From positions 102,688 to 166,687 of the forward strand of contig JACZTG010000003.1 of the NCBI GenBank assembly GCA_022573815.1: a stretch of DNA of 64,000 nucleotides, given 5' to 3'. Of this stretch, positions 1-9,628 are shown piece after piece (the stretch's first letter is position 1; every line of letters begins with the position of its first letter). The stretch is from Candidatus Neomarinimicrobiota bacterium. Lineage in GTDB: Bacteria; Fidelibacterota; SORT01. A program made the translations under genes and the position numbers. The notes under the pieces were generated by a model. That model was not told the origin of the DNA. It saw nothing but the letters and a program-made list of their open reading frames with translations, and did not search any database.

Positions 1-1233
1 TTTGTTGAGATGTTTGTGGGAGTGGGCGCTTCAAGGGTCAGAGATTTATTCGCGCAGGGGAAAAAGAATGCTCCTTGCATAATCTTTATAGACGAATTGG
101 ATGCCGTTGGGAGAACGAGAGGCGCCGGATTGGGCGGCGGTCATGACGAACGGGAGCAGACGTTGAATCAACTTCTTGTTGAAATGGACGGATTTGAATC
201 CAACGAGGGTGTAATATTGCTTTCAGCGACAAATAGAGCCGATGTATTGGATAGAGCGCTTTTACGGCCGGGAAGGTTTGACAGGCTGGTGATAGTTGGA
301 AATCCCGATGTGCGGGGTAGAGAAGCAATCCTAAAGGTTCATGTAAGGGATATTAAAATGTCAAAGAAGGTAGATTTATCTGTTCTTGCGAAGGGCACTC
401 CCGGACTTTCAGGGGCTCATCTTGCCAATCTTGTGAACGAAGCGGCTCTTTTAGCGGCATTAAAGAATAAAAAATCGGTAGAAATTGAAGATTTCGAAGA
501 GGCTAAAGACAAGGTGATGATGGGTGTGGCTCGCAAGAGTTTAATCATTAGTGATGAAGAAAAAGAAATAACTGCTTATCATGAAGCCGGACACGCGTTG
601 GTGGCAAGAGCAATACCTGAAGCAGATCCAATTCACAAAGTCACTATCGTTCCGAGAGGTAATGCGCTTGGTACTACACACCAGTTGCCGATGGACGAGA
701 AATATAACTATTCGCGTACATTAGTTAACGCACAATTGACAATATTGCTTGGAGGCAGATCCGCCGAAAAAGTGATTTTCAATGAGCTTACCACCGGTGC
801 CGGAAACGACCTCGAAAGAGCAACCGAGCTTTCTCGTAAAATGGTATGCGAATGGGGTATGAGTGATAAAATGGGTCCTCTGACGTTCGGCAAGAAAACG
901 GGAGAGGAAATCTTTATCGGAAGGGAAATCTCCCAGCGTCGGGATTATAGCGAAAAGACAGCTCAAATAATCGATGAAGAAGTTAAGAAAATCGTTCTTC
1001 AGGCTGAAAAAAGAGCTACTATTTTAGTTAAGAAAGACCTACCTGCTCTAAAAAGAATTGCAAAAGCATTGTTGGAATATGAGGTAATTGACAGCGTCGA
1101 ATTGGATGACCTGATAGCGGGAAAAGAAATATTTCCGAATAACAGAAGAAATGGAACAAAAAAATCAAAATCTAAAATTGGCAATAAAACCAACAGGAAG
1201 AAAAGTAATGCTAAAAAGGGGGAGCATAAGTAA
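1..1233 (+). CDS. ftsH: ATP-dependent zinc metalloprotease FtsH (C-terminal part; start lies upstream)
   Basis: Membrane-anchored AAA+ protease that extracts and degrades membrane and short-lived cytosolic proteins. The frame is open from base 1, so the N-terminal membrane segments and Walker A are outside the window; about 410 residues are visible. Seen: Walker B ([11 protein letters not shown], about residue 27), the second region of homology (ATNRADVLD...RPGRFDR), the zinc-binding HEAGH near residue 194, and the third metal ligand in GNDLERAT near residue 268. The C-terminus ends in a lysine/asparagine-rich tail of about 30 residues that looks disordered. folP follows after 39 bases, so the two may be co-transcribed. 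In E. coli, FtsH with LapB controls LpxC; a lapAB pair lies near 58 kb in this window, but a functional link here is inference. Confidence 0.97.
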   Translation, partial: FVEMFVGVGASRVRDLFAQGKKNAPCIIFIDELDAVGRTRGAGLGGGHDEREQTLNQLLVEMDGFESNEGVILLSATNRADVLDRALLRPGRFDRLVIVGNPDVRGREAILKVHVRDIKMSKKVDLSVLAKGTPGLSGAHLANLVNEAALLAALKNKKSVEIEDFEEAKDKVMMGVARKSLIISDEEKEITAYHEAGHALVARAIPEADPIHKVTIVPRGNALGTTHQLPMDEKYNYSRTLVNAQLTILLGGRSAEKVIFNELTTGAGNDLERATELSRKMVCEWGMSDKMGPLTFGKKTGEEIFIGREISQRRDYSEKTAQIIDEEVKKIVLQAEKRATILVKKDLPALKRIAKALLEYEVIDSVELDDLIAGKEIFPNNRRNGTKKSKSKIGNKTNRKKSNAKKGEHK

Positions 1234-1272
1234 TAAGTATGACGGTTCCTTTACCGGGTAGGGGCTAAGAAA

Positions 1273-2142
1273 GTGCCCGCATCGAAGGTAGAATCACTTT
1301 CTCTTCAAGCGGGTGATTACCTTCTCCAATTCAATAGACGTACACTTGTAATGGGAATATTAAATGTGACTCCCGATTCATTCTCCGACGGCGGAAAATA
1401 CATCAATAAAGACAATGCTGTCAGTCATGGGATAAAATTAGCGGCAGAAGGATCTGATATTATTGATATTGGGGGCGAATCCACAAGACCGGGAGCAGCG
1501 CCTCTTTCATTGGAAGACGAATTGGAGAGAGTCATACCTGTAATCAGGGAACTTGCCAAAGAAATACGGGTTCCAATATCAATTGACACATATAAATCTG
1601 AGGTCGCCCGGGAAGCATTAGATGCCGGTGCATCAATGATAAATGATATTAGCGGATTAAACTCAGATGATAAAATGGCGGGATTAGTTGCCGAATATGA
1701 TGTCCCTGTAGTACTGATGCACATCAAAGGGACTCCGAGGGATATGCAAATTAATCCTCATTACGAAAATATGATGTCTGAAGTAAGGAATTCCCTTGCA
1801 GATTCTATTGATATAGCTCTTAATGCAGGGGTTGATAAAAATAAAATTATTGTGGATCCCGGTATAGGTTTTGGCAAAGATCTGATGGATAATTTCTCTT
1901 TAATAAAAAATCTGGATTATTTCAAATCTTTAGGTCATCTCATTCTTATCGGACCTTCAAGGAAATCATTCTTGTGGAAAACTCTTGATGTTTCCCCGGA
2001 TGAGACAATCGAAGCAACAGCAGCGGCTGTAACGGCTTGCATTATGGCAGGTGCGGATATTGTCCGAATCCACGACGTAAAAGAAGTTATGAATGCCGTA
2101 AAAATCGCGGATTTAATCGTTTCGGCGCCGGGATTAAACTGA
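1273..2142 (+). CDS. folP: Dihydropteroate synthase
   Basis: Condenses 6-hydroxymethyl-7,8-dihydropterin diphosphate with p-aminobenzoate to give dihydropteroate in folate synthesis. The 289-residue protein is a full-length TIM barrel of the family: MGILNVTPDSFSDGG near residue 27, DIGGESTRPGA near 66, a DTYKSEVA strand, DPGIGFGKD near 198, GPSRKSF near 228 and a C-terminal RIHDVKE. The start used is GTG at 1273, preceded by about 25 residues before the conserved core, as is usual for the family. cdaA starts one base after the stop, so the genes are almost certainly co-transcribed; folP next to the diadenylate cyclase is an arrangement known from Bacteroidetes-type genomes. Confidence 0.96.
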   Translation: MPASKVESLSLQAGDYLLQFNRRTLVMGILNVTPDSFSDGGKYINKDNAVSHGIKLAAEGSDIIDIGGESTRPGAAPLSLEDELERVIPVIRELAKEIRVPISIDTYKSEVAREALDAGASMINDISGLNSDDKMAGLVAEYDVPVVLMHIKGTPRDMQINPHYENMMSEVRNSLADSIDIALNAGVDKNKIIVDPGIGFGKDLMDNFSLIKNLDYFKSLGHLILIGPSRKSFLWKTLDVSPDETIEATAAAVTACIMAGADIVRIHDVKEVMNAVKIADLIVSAPGLN

Positions 2143-2143
2143 T

Positions 2144-2911
2144 ATGGTGCTGTTTAAATTAGGTTTTCTTTCTGTCACTCTTGTGGACGTTTTGGACGTC
2201 TTAGCAGTAGCCTTTGTTTTTTATAAATTATATCAGGCATTGAGTGGAACTCGCGCAGCGCAAATGATGATTGGATTAGCCGGAATACTAATGGTCTCGG
2301 TTGTTGTGCAGTTTCTTAATATGAGCGGAATGGCCTGGTTGATAGAAAATATTCGCACAGTTTGGGTAATTGCCTTTGTTATCCTATTCCAACCTGAATT
2401 GAGGCGCATCCTCCTCACACTCGGACAAAGCAGACTCGCCAGGAAACTGTTCCAGGTAGAAGAGCTGAGGGCGATTGACACAGTTGTAGAAACATCTTTT
2501 GAATTGTCGAAAAAACGGTATGGTGGATTAATAGTCATTCAAAGAGACGGAGGACTGAAATCTATCGTTGAAAAAGGCGTTAAATTAAATGCCCGGGCAA
2601 CAGCGGAATTGCTTGTATCAATATTTAATCCGCAATCTCCTCTACATGATGGAGCTGTCGTCATTATGGGTGAAACGATAGAAGCCGCTAAATGTATTCT
2701 TCCTCTTTCGGATAATCCTACTATAGACAAGAGAATGGGGACGAGGCATCTTGCCGCATTGGGATTGTCGGAAGAATCGGATGCGGTGGTTGTTGTTATC
2801 TCGGAAGAAACCGGAAAAATTGCGCTCGCGCATAAGGGAGTTTTTCAGAGAGGCTTGGACGAAAGCACACTTAGAGGATTGTTAAATAAATTATTGATAC
2901 CTTCAGCATAA
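2144..2911 (+). CDS. cdaA: Diadenylate cyclase (CdaA/DacA family), c-di-AMP synthase
   Basis: Makes cyclic di-AMP from two ATP at the inner membrane. The first 95 or so residues hold about three hydrophobic segments, followed by the FQPELRR linker and the DAC (DisA_N) domain with the DGAVVIM motif near residue 167. The second catalytic motif, normally RHR, reads RHL here (GTRHLAALGLSEESDA near residue 198; codons agg cat ctt). That replacement concerns a residue of the ATP-binding motif and is treated as a separate finding. Length (255) is normal for CdaA. No CdaR/YbbR partner or glmM follows; instead glnB and glnA come next. Confidence 0.93.
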   Translation: MVLFKLGFLSVTLVDVLDVLAVAFVFYKLYQALSGTRAAQMMIGLAGILMVSVVVQFLNMSGMAWLIENIRTVWVIAFVILFQPELRRILLTLGQSRLARKLFQVEELRAIDTVVETSFELSKKRYGGLIVIQRDGGLKSIVEKGVKLNARATAELLVSIFNPQSPLHDGAVVIMGETIEAAKCILPLSDNPTIDKRMGTRHLAALGLSEESDAVVVVISEETGKIALAHKGVFQRGLDESTLRGLLNKLLIPSA

Positions 2912-2922
2912 TATTAAATTAA

Positions 2923-3264
<342 letters not shown>

Positions 3265-3280
3265 AAAGGAGGTTTTATTA

Positions 3281-4699
3281 ATGGCAGCTGATCGCGAAGA
3301 AGTTTACAAATTAGCAAAGAAGTCCGGAGCGCAGGCGGTAGATTTGAAATTCATGGATTTTCCGGGCTCGTGGCAGCACTTCACGGTGCCCATAAGACAT
3401 CTAAACGACGATATGTTTGATGAGGGACTCGGATTTGACGGTTCGAGTATCAGAGGCTGGAAGGAGATTAACGAATCAGACATGCTGGTCATACCAGATC
3501 CTACTACGGCGATAATTGATCCGTTCTTAGAACCGGTAACTCTCAGTCTGGTATGCGATGTTCACAATCCTATAACGAAAGAAAGATACAGTCGCTGTCC
3601 GAGGTTTATCGCGCAGAAAGCAGAAAATTATTTTAAATCTACATCGATTGGTGACAAAGTGAATATTGGACCTGAAGCTGAATTCTTTATTTTTGACGAT
3701 GTCAGGTTTGATCAAACCGAAAATTCAAGTTTTTATATGGTTGATTCTACCGAGGGCAGATGGAACTCGGGTACGGACGAAGGACCCAATCTCGCGCACA
3801 AACCGAGATATAAAGGGGGTTATTTTCCTGTTCCGCCTACTGATTCCTTATCGAATTTGCGTAGTGAAATGATGTTGATTATGGAAGCGAGTGGTCTCGA
3901 AGTTGAGGCGCAACATCATGAGGTAGCTACGGGAGGTCAGTCCGAAATTGATTTAAAATATAATACACTTCTAAAAATGGCAGATGGAATGGTGTTATTT
4001 AAGTATATCATCAAGAACACGGCTCGGAAGCACAATAAAACGGCAACGTTCATGCCTAAGCCGCTATTTGCTGATAACGGTACGGGAATGCATACTCATA
4101 TCAGCCTGTGGAAAGGAAAAGAAAATCTGTTCGCAGGGACGGAATATGCCGGATTAAGCGAAATGGGAATGCATTTTATAGGAGGTCTGTTGAAACATGG
4201 GCCGGCTGTAGTTGCGTTTACAAATCCCACTACAAATTCCTACAAACGTTTAGTGCCGGGCTATGAAGCGCCCGTGAACCTGGCGTATTCACAGAGTAAT
4301 CGAAGCGCTGTGATACGGATTCCTATGTATTCTGCAAGCCCTAACTCAAAGCGGATTGAGTTTAGAGTGCCTGATCCGTCGTGCAATCCGTATCTGGCAT
4401 TTTCGGCTATCTTGATGGCCGGTCTTGACGGGATACAGAACAAAATAGACCCGGGCGAGCCGCTTGACCGGAATATCTATGACCTGAAGCCGGAAGAGCT
4501 GAAAAATGTACCGGGCACTCCCGGCACTCTTGAAGAAGCGTTGAATGCTTTAAAAGATGATCATGAGTTTCTTCTGAAAGGTGACGTTATGACCGAAGAT
4601 GTCCTGAACAAATGGGTTGAGTATAAAATGGAAAATGAGGTCAACGAGATGAGGCTAAGGCCGCATCCGTACGAATTCGCTCTATATTATGATGTGTAG
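3281..4699 (+). CDS. glnA: Glutamine synthetase, type I
   Basis: Joins ammonium and glutamate with ATP to give glutamine. The 472-residue length and the sequence match dodecameric GSI-beta: beta-grasp domain with GFDGSSIRG near residue 51, catalytic [14 protein letters not shown] near 258, and the [13 protein letters not shown] region near 367. The segment [10 protein letters not shown] near residue 400 keeps the tyrosine that is adenylylated in the E. coli enzyme, so covalent control is possible. The ATG at 3281 has one of the strongest ribosome sites in the window, AAGGAGG at 3269-3275. Pairing with glnB immediately upstream is a common nitrogen-assimilation layout. Confidence 0.97.
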   Translation: MAADREEVYKLAKKSGAQAVDLKFMDFPGSWQHFTVPIRHLNDDMFDEGLGFDGSSIRGWKEINESDMLVIPDPTTAIIDPFLEPVTLSLVCDVHNPITKERYSRCPRFIAQKAENYFKSTSIGDKVNIGPEAEFFIFDDVRFDQTENSSFYMVDSTEGRWNSGTDEGPNLAHKPRYKGGYFPVPPTDSLSNLRSEMMLIMEASGLEVEAQHHEVATGGQSEIDLKYNTLLKMADGMVLFKYIIKNTARKHNKTATFMPKPLFADNGTGMHTHISLWKGKENLFAGTEYAGLSEMGMHFIGGLLKHGPAVVAFTNPTTNSYKRLVPGYEAPVNLAYSQSNRSAVIRIPMYSASPNSKRIEFRVPDPSCNPYLAFSAILMAGLDGIQNKIDPGEPLDRNIYDLKPEELKNVPGTPGTLEEALNALKDDHEFLLKGDVMTEDVLNKWVEYKMENEVNEMRLRPHPYEFALYYDV

Positions 4700-4724
4700 T
4701 GATATTTGTTAACTAAGAAAGTTT

Positions 4725-5609
4725 TCAGCGGATAAGGTTTTCGTACTCTCGCAGATATGAGCGAGCCATGACTTCCGAGGTGAAATTTTGCAGCGCCCAT
4801 TTCCTGCAATTAGAGGGTGAAATTCGCTCAATTGATTCAATAGCGTGAGCCAGTTCATCAATTGAATCGCAGCGATATCCAACATCCTCAGGCACGAGTT
4901 CAGGCATCGCGCCCCAATTAGTGGTTATAACGGGTGTTCCGCTGATGTGAGCCTCTGTCACCACTAACCCAAATGGCTCCTTCCAACGAATTGGAAATAA
5001 AAGGGCTTTTGCTCCCGCTAACAAGATTGCTTTATCCCTGCCGTCCACTTCCCCTACATACTTTATATTTTTGCGGAAATTTAAACGTCGACCCCCGGCT
5101 ATGATGAGCTTAAAATTGAGTTTTTTGGCGAGTTCAACAGCCGTATCAACCCCTTTAATACTGCGGGAAACTTTAGATAGAAACAGAATATAGTCATCTT
5201 TATTATCTTTATAAATAAACTCGTCGGGGTCAATACCGTTATAGACATAGCGGTTCGAATCATGCCTTGCGGCATGATTTCGGCTGAGAAAAACAGTGTT
5301 TGGAAGAAATTTTTCGTCTGGTTTGCCATTTCCGTGGATGGTAACTAAAAACGGTTTATCGGGGAATACGAGCGGAGTGCTGTGGTAATGAACAACATCC
5401 GTATCATGGGGAATGTATGGAGTATAGTCAGTTACATTCTTTGGAGTAGGTATTAATATTGTTCCCGGAATATCAGTTCCCTTTTGCGAGACGAGATAAA
5501 CCGTATGCCCTAACTGTACAAGGGCTTTGGATAACCACTCGATGATACGTTGTATGCCGCCATAATTTTTTACGGGAAGTTTATAATGGCTGATTTGAGT
5601 AATCTTCAT
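4725..5609 (-). CDS. Glycosyltransferase family 4 protein (GT-B fold)
   Basis: Probably moves a sugar from a nucleotide-sugar donor to a lipid- or polysaccharide-type acceptor at the inner membrane. The 294-residue protein has the N-terminal GT-B pattern (ISHYKLPVKNYGGIQRII, then a conserved VTIHGNGKP) and the family 4 donor-site motif EPFGLVVTEA with the E-x7-E spacing near residue 212, followed by GTPVITTNWG. At 294 residues it is shorter than most GT4 enzymes (350-400), but both halves are present. It is convergent with glnA (25 bases apart) and divergent from prfB. Donor and acceptor cannot be told from sequence; no other polysaccharide genes lie nearby. Confidence 0.85.
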   Translation of the reverse strand: MKITQISHYKLPVKNYGGIQRIIEWLSKALVQLGHTVYLVSQKGTDIPGTILIPTPKNVTDYTPYIPHDTDVVHYHSTPLVFPDKPFLVTIHGNGKPDEKFLPNTVFLSRNHAARHDSNRYVYNGIDPDEFIYKDNKDDYILFLSKVSRSIKGVDTAVELAKKLNFKLIIAGGRRLNFRKNIKYVGEVDGRDKAILLAGAKALLFPIRWKEPFGLVVTEAHISGTPVITTNWGAMPELVPEDVGYRCDSIDELAHAIESIERISPSNCRKWALQNFTSEVMARSYLREYENLIR

Positions 5610-5721
5610 TAGTTAAAAATAAGAATGCCAATGAGCGTAATTCAACCATTATAGCTGTAAAGATTCTCAGGCGTAATGCCAAGTTAATTTAATAATAATC
5701 GATTAATACGGAACGCATATG

Positions 5722-5750
5722 TTGACAAGCAGTCAAGTAGTATTTAAATT
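5722..5750 (+). promoter_or_regulatory. Likely sigma-70-type promoter of prfB
   Basis: TTGACA at 5722-5727, then a 17-base spacer and TAAATT at 5745-5750, 27 bases before the prfB ATG. The match to the -35 box is exact and the spacing ideal; the -10 box is imperfect. FCB bacteria may use different promoter consensus sequences, so this stays tentative. Confidence 0.4.
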
Positions 5751-5777
5751 AAATCTTTATTTTTAATTGGGATAAAT

Positions 5778-6882
5778 ATGTTTGATACTGAAAAAGAAAG
5801 ATCCAAAGAGCTGACCACGAGGCTTGAAGAGCTCAGGGTGTATCTTTGAAATATCTTCCAAGAGTAAAAAGCTTGATGAATTAAGGGAGAAAACGGTGCA
5901 AACAGATTTTTGGAATAATGGCGAAGCAGCGCAGAGTGTGTTGAGAAAAATTACCACTCTCGAAAAGTCAGTTAAATCATTTGAAAAAGCTGCGCGTTTA
6001 AGCGATGATGCAAAGACCCTTTTAGATTTAGCGGAAGAAGATGAAGGAGAGGAATTGGGTGATGAAATCACTCAAACTCTTGAAGAATTTGACAAGAGCA
6101 TCGAAAATTTGGAATTTAACAGGATGCTTGGCGGAAAAGAAGATATGAATAATGCCATCGTTTCTATCAATCCCGGCGCGGGAGGAACTGAATCTCAGGA
6201 TTGGGCTTCAATGCTTTTGAGGATGTACGAAAGATGGGCAACAGACAAGGGATTCGATTCTGCGATTCTGGATTTTCAGCCCGGCGATGAAGCGGGTATA
6301 AAAACCGTGACCTTTGAGGTTATTGGGGATTATGCGTATGGTTATCTAAAAGCGGAAGCGGGTGTTCATCGGCTGGTAAGACTTTCACCTTTCGATTCCG
6401 CAAACAGAAGACACACATCGTTTGCATCGGTGTTCGTCTATCCTGAAGTAGATGATGAAATCGAGATAGAGATCGAAGCGGCTGATCTAAGGATAGATAC
6501 ATATCGAGCCAGCGGCGCGGGTGGACAGCATGTAAATAAAACCGATTCCGCTATCAGAATCACTCATCTTGCAACCGGCTTAGTGGTTCAGTGTCAGAAC
6601 GAGCGTTCGCAGCATAAAAACAAAGCTACCGCGATGAAAATGCTGAAGGCAAAATTATATACTCTTCAGCTGGAAGAACAGGAAAATAAGAAAAAGGAAA
6701 TGGAGTCCACCAAGCAGGAAATAGGATTCGGCAGCCAGATCAGGTCATATGTATTTCATCCTTATAATATGGTGAAAGACCATCGAACGGGGACTGAAAC
6801 TGGTAATGTGCAAGCTGTTATGAACGGCAAGTTGGACGAATTCATTAAATCTTATTTATTAAGCAAATCAGAGAAAAAATAA
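5778..6882 (+). CDS. prfB: Peptide chain release factor 2, expressed through a +1 programmed frameshift
   Basis: RF2 recognises UAA and UGA and triggers peptide release on the ribosome. The first reading frame runs from ATG 5778 to an in-frame TGA at 5847-5849 (23 codons, ending LEELRVYL). Skipping the T at 5847 continues in frame from GAA 5848 to the stop at 6882: coding segments 5778-5846 and 5848-6882, 367 residues, the usual RF2 length. The slippery CUU-UGA and the preceding AGGGUGUAU correspond to the classical autoregulatory RF2 site (AGGGGGUAUCUUUGA). Seen in the body: anticodon-mimic SPF near residue 220 (RLSPFDS) and the catalytic GGQ (GAGGQHVNK) near 255. Low RF2 lets the ribosome pause at UGA and shift, raising RF2 synthesis. 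lysS follows after one base. Confidence 0.95.
5835..5849 (+). promoter_or_regulatory. Programmed +1 frameshift site in prfB
   Basis: AGGGTGTATCTTTGA: an internal Shine-Dalgarno-like AGGG(T)G, then TAT, the slippery codon CTT and the in-frame stop TGA. Spacing from the AGGG block to CTT is as in the classic RF2 site. Two differences from the usual site: G-to-T in the SD-like element (AGGGTG instead of AGGGGG, changing Gly to Val) and A rather than C after the TGA. Confidence 0.93.
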
Positions 6883-6883
6883 A

Positions 6884-8398
6884 TTGGCCGAAAAGAGTAA
6901 ACATAAAACACTTGAACAATTACGAGAAACGCGCATAGAGAAGGTTAATGCCTTGCGTGAAAAAGGTGTGAATCCTTATCCGTATAGTTATGATGTAAGC
7001 AATTCCATTGAAAGTTTGTTTACCGATTTTGATAAACTAAAAGAGAGTCAGGAAGATGTCACCATCGCCGGACGGATAACCTCCATACGCGGTATGGGAA
7101 AAGTATCATTTGCTCATCTGCAGGATCAGACCGGAAAAATACAGCTCCACATCAGAAAGGATGAAGTAGGGGAAGAACTGTTTGATATTTATAAACTCCT
7201 GGACTTAGGTGATTTTGTCGGTATTAAGGGACATCTATTCATCACCAAAACCGAGGAAAAAACTGTTTGGGTGAAAAAGTTTGAGATTCTGTCAAAGTCA
7301 ATAAGACCATTGCCTGTCATTAAATCAAAAGATGAAGACGGCGAAACCAAAGTATTTCAAGAATTCTCCGACAAGGAACAGAGGTATAGACAGCGGTATG
7401 TTGACCTTGCCGTGCATGAAGATGTCAGAAACACTTTTGTGCAACGGACAAAGATTGTAAGCACTATGCGGAATTATCTTGATTCAAAAAAATGTATGGA
7501 AGTTGACACGCCGGTATTGCAGCCCATTTACGGTGGGGCAATGGCTGAGCCGTTTGTGACTCATCATAACGCATTGGATACCAAACTGTATTTGCGGATT
7601 GCAGATGAATTGTATCTGAAAAGGCTTCTCGTGGGCGGATTTGAAAGGGTCTATGAGTTTTCCCGCGATTTCAGGAACGAGGGAATGGACAGGTCGCATA
7701 ACCCTGAGTTTACAATGTTAGAATTATATATCGCGTATTGGGATTACCGCGATATGAAATCTTTGGTTGAGGAGATGGTTTCGGAAATAGCCCGAACGGT
7801 AAACGGGACTACCGAGATTACGTATCAGGGGGTAACAATAGATTTAAAACCGCCCTGGAAGGAAATAACATACTACGACGCATTAAAAGAGTATGGCGGT
7901 GTTGACCTCCACGGAGCATCGAAGAAGGATGTTGTTAAAGCCATAAAAAATTCCGGGGTAGATGTGGATCTGACTCTCCCTGAAGGCAAAATGTTAGATA
8001 AATATTTCGGCGCTGTAGTTGAGCCTAATCTGGACGGTCCCATATTTGTAATGGACTATCCGCTTATGCTTTCTCCTCTTGCAAAAAGGCATAGGGACGA
8101 CCCGACACTTGTTGAGCGTTTTGAACCATTCCTTTTCGGAATGGAAATCGGAAACGCCTTCACAGAGCTTAACGACCCTATTGACCAACGAGAACGATTT
8201 GAGATGCAGGCAGTTGCGCGTTCCGAGGGAGACACCGAAGCTCAGCAGTTGGACGAAGACTATATCCGCGCGATGGAATACGGAATGCCTCCCAATGCGG
8301 GATTGGGTATCGGTATCGAACGCCTTGTGATGCTGATGACCGATTCTCCCTCTATCAGAGATGTTATTCTGTTTCCTTTATTAAAACCGGAAGGATAA
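6884..8398 (+). CDS. lysS: Lysyl-tRNA synthetase, class II
   Basis: Charges tRNA-Lys with lysine. The 504 residues carry an N-terminal OB-fold anticodon-binding domain (VTIAGRITSIRGMGKVSF near residue 60) and the class II catalytic core: motif 2 FERVYEFSRDFRNEGMD near 255, and motif 3 GLGIGIERLVMLMTD near 475. The start is UUG at 6884, one base after the prfB stop, with no clear ribosome site, which suggests translational coupling. A prfB-lysS pair is widespread in bacteria. The LolC-like permease gene follows 2 bases after the stop, so transcription probably continues through the lol genes. Confidence 0.97.
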   Translation: MAEKSKHKTLEQLRETRIEKVNALREKGVNPYPYSYDVSNSIESLFTDFDKLKESQEDVTIAGRITSIRGMGKVSFAHLQDQTGKIQLHIRKDEVGEELFDIYKLLDLGDFVGIKGHLFITKTEEKTVWVKKFEILSKSIRPLPVIKSKDEDGETKVFQEFSDKEQRYRQRYVDLAVHEDVRNTFVQRTKIVSTMRNYLDSKKCMEVDTPVLQPIYGGAMAEPFVTHHNALDTKLYLRIADELYLKRLLVGGFERVYEFSRDFRNEGMDRSHNPEFTMLELYIAYWDYRDMKSLVEEMVSEIARTVNGTTEITYQGVTIDLKPPWKEITYYDALKEYGGVDLHGASKKDVVKAIKNSGVDVDLTLPEGKMLDKYFGAVVEPNLDGPIFVMDYPLMLSPLAKRHRDDPTLVERFEPFLFGMEIGNAFTELNDPIDQRERFEMQAVARSEGDTEAQQLDEDYIRAMEYGMPPNAGLGIGIERLVMLMTDSPSIRDVILFPLLKPEG

Positions 8399-8400
8399 CT

Positions 8401-9627
8401 TTGGCGATTGAATTTTTCATCGCTCGCCGCCACCTGTTTTCGCACAAAAAAATCGGGTTCATTTCTTTTATTTCGGTTTTAAGTATCGCCGGTATTGCTA
8501 TCGGTGTTGCGTCGCTTATTTTAACACTTTCGATAATGGAAGGATTTGAAACTGAGATAAAGGAAAAGATCATAGGTTTCGATTCTCATATTCGTATCAG
8601 GCAATATCATTTTCGTCCGATGGAAAATTATCATGCTGTGTCAGATTTGATAGAGAGTGTTGATGGAGTAGAAGAAAGTTATCCGTACATATTTCGTGAA
8701 GCGCTCATACGTTCGAAAGCGAACCTGGATGGGATTATTATTGAAGGTGTGGAGGAAAACGACAGGACATTTCTAAACCAATTGGAACATTTTTCGTCAG
8801 GTCAATTAGAGTCGTTTTCAATAGTGGAAAACGGTCTTTCGCCTTTGATATTGGGCTCGAAATTGGCGTCAAAATTGGAAGTAGAGAAAGGCGACAGTGT
8901 AACGTTGATGGTCTATGAAGGTCTGACAGGTCCATTTAACATACCGTTTGTGAGGCGTTTCGAAATTGCGGGATTATTTCAAACCGGGATGGCGGAATTT
9001 GACGGTGTATTTGCGTATATGCCATTGGCGGCAGCTCAGTCGCTGTTTAAAATGGGTCATTCTGTTACAGGAATAAAAGTCTTTGTGGATAACTTTGAAG
9101 ATGCCGCATTGATTTCAACGGTAATTGAAGAAAAACTCGGCGGATATCCGTTTTTCCCATTGACGTGGAAACAAAGACATAGCAATCTTTTCAAGTGGCT
9201 TGATACTCAGAGATTGCCGATGCTTTTAGTGTTCGGACTTATTGCGATTGTAGCAATATTCAATATCACCAGCACGCTTGTAATGATTGTTATTGATAAA
9301 TCGCATGAGATAGGAGTGTTGCGTGCGATGGGATTTCGGACCGTGATAGTACTGAAAATATTTTTAATTGAAGGGGGAATAATCGGTGTATCGGGAACGT
9401 TGATAGGGATGATTATTGCTTATGGATTAGGGGTATTACAGCAGACCGAAAAATTAATATCTCTTCCGACCGATGTATATTTTATGGATGCTTTGCCGGT
9501 CTTAATGCTTCCAAAATATTTCATTATCACCGGCGCCGCGGCTTTGTTCCTCTGTATGACAGCCACGCTGTATCCTGCGTTCAAAGCGTCTAAACTGATG
9601 CCCGCTGTTGCATTGAGGGATGAATAA
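8401..9627 (+). CDS. lolC: Lipoprotein-releasing ABC transporter permease, LolC/LolE type (first copy)
   Basis: Inner-membrane permease that, with LolD, releases outer-membrane lipoproteins to a periplasmic carrier. The 408 residues show the MacB/FtsX layout: an N-terminal cytoplasmic start FFIARRHLFSHKK, one membrane segment at about 20-45, a large periplasmic domain (about 50-270), then three membrane segments with the conserved EIGVLRAMGF coupling helix near 302 and a final LYPAFKASKLMPAVALR. UUG start at 8401, 2 bases after lysS. Which of the tandem copies corresponds to E. coli LolC or LolE cannot be decided here; both resemble LolC/E rather than MacB. Confidence 0.9.
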   Translation: MAIEFFIARRHLFSHKKIGFISFISVLSIAGIAIGVASLILTLSIMEGFETEIKEKIIGFDSHIRIRQYHFRPMENYHAVSDLIESVDGVEESYPYIFREALIRSKANLDGIIIEGVEENDRTFLNQLEHFSSGQLESFSIVENGLSPLILGSKLASKLEVEKGDSVTLMVYEGLTGPFNIPFVRRFEIAGLFQTGMAEFDGVFAYMPLAAAQSLFKMGHSVTGIKVFVDNFEDAALISTVIEEKLGGYPFFPLTWKQRHSNLFKWLDTQRLPMLLVFGLIAIVAIFNITSTLVMIVIDKSHEIGVLRAMGFRTVIVLKIFLIEGGIIGVSGTLIGMIIAYGLGVLQQTEKLISLPTDVYFMDALPVLMLPKYFIITGAAALFLCMTATLYPAFKASKLMPAVALRDE

Positions 9628-9628
9628 A

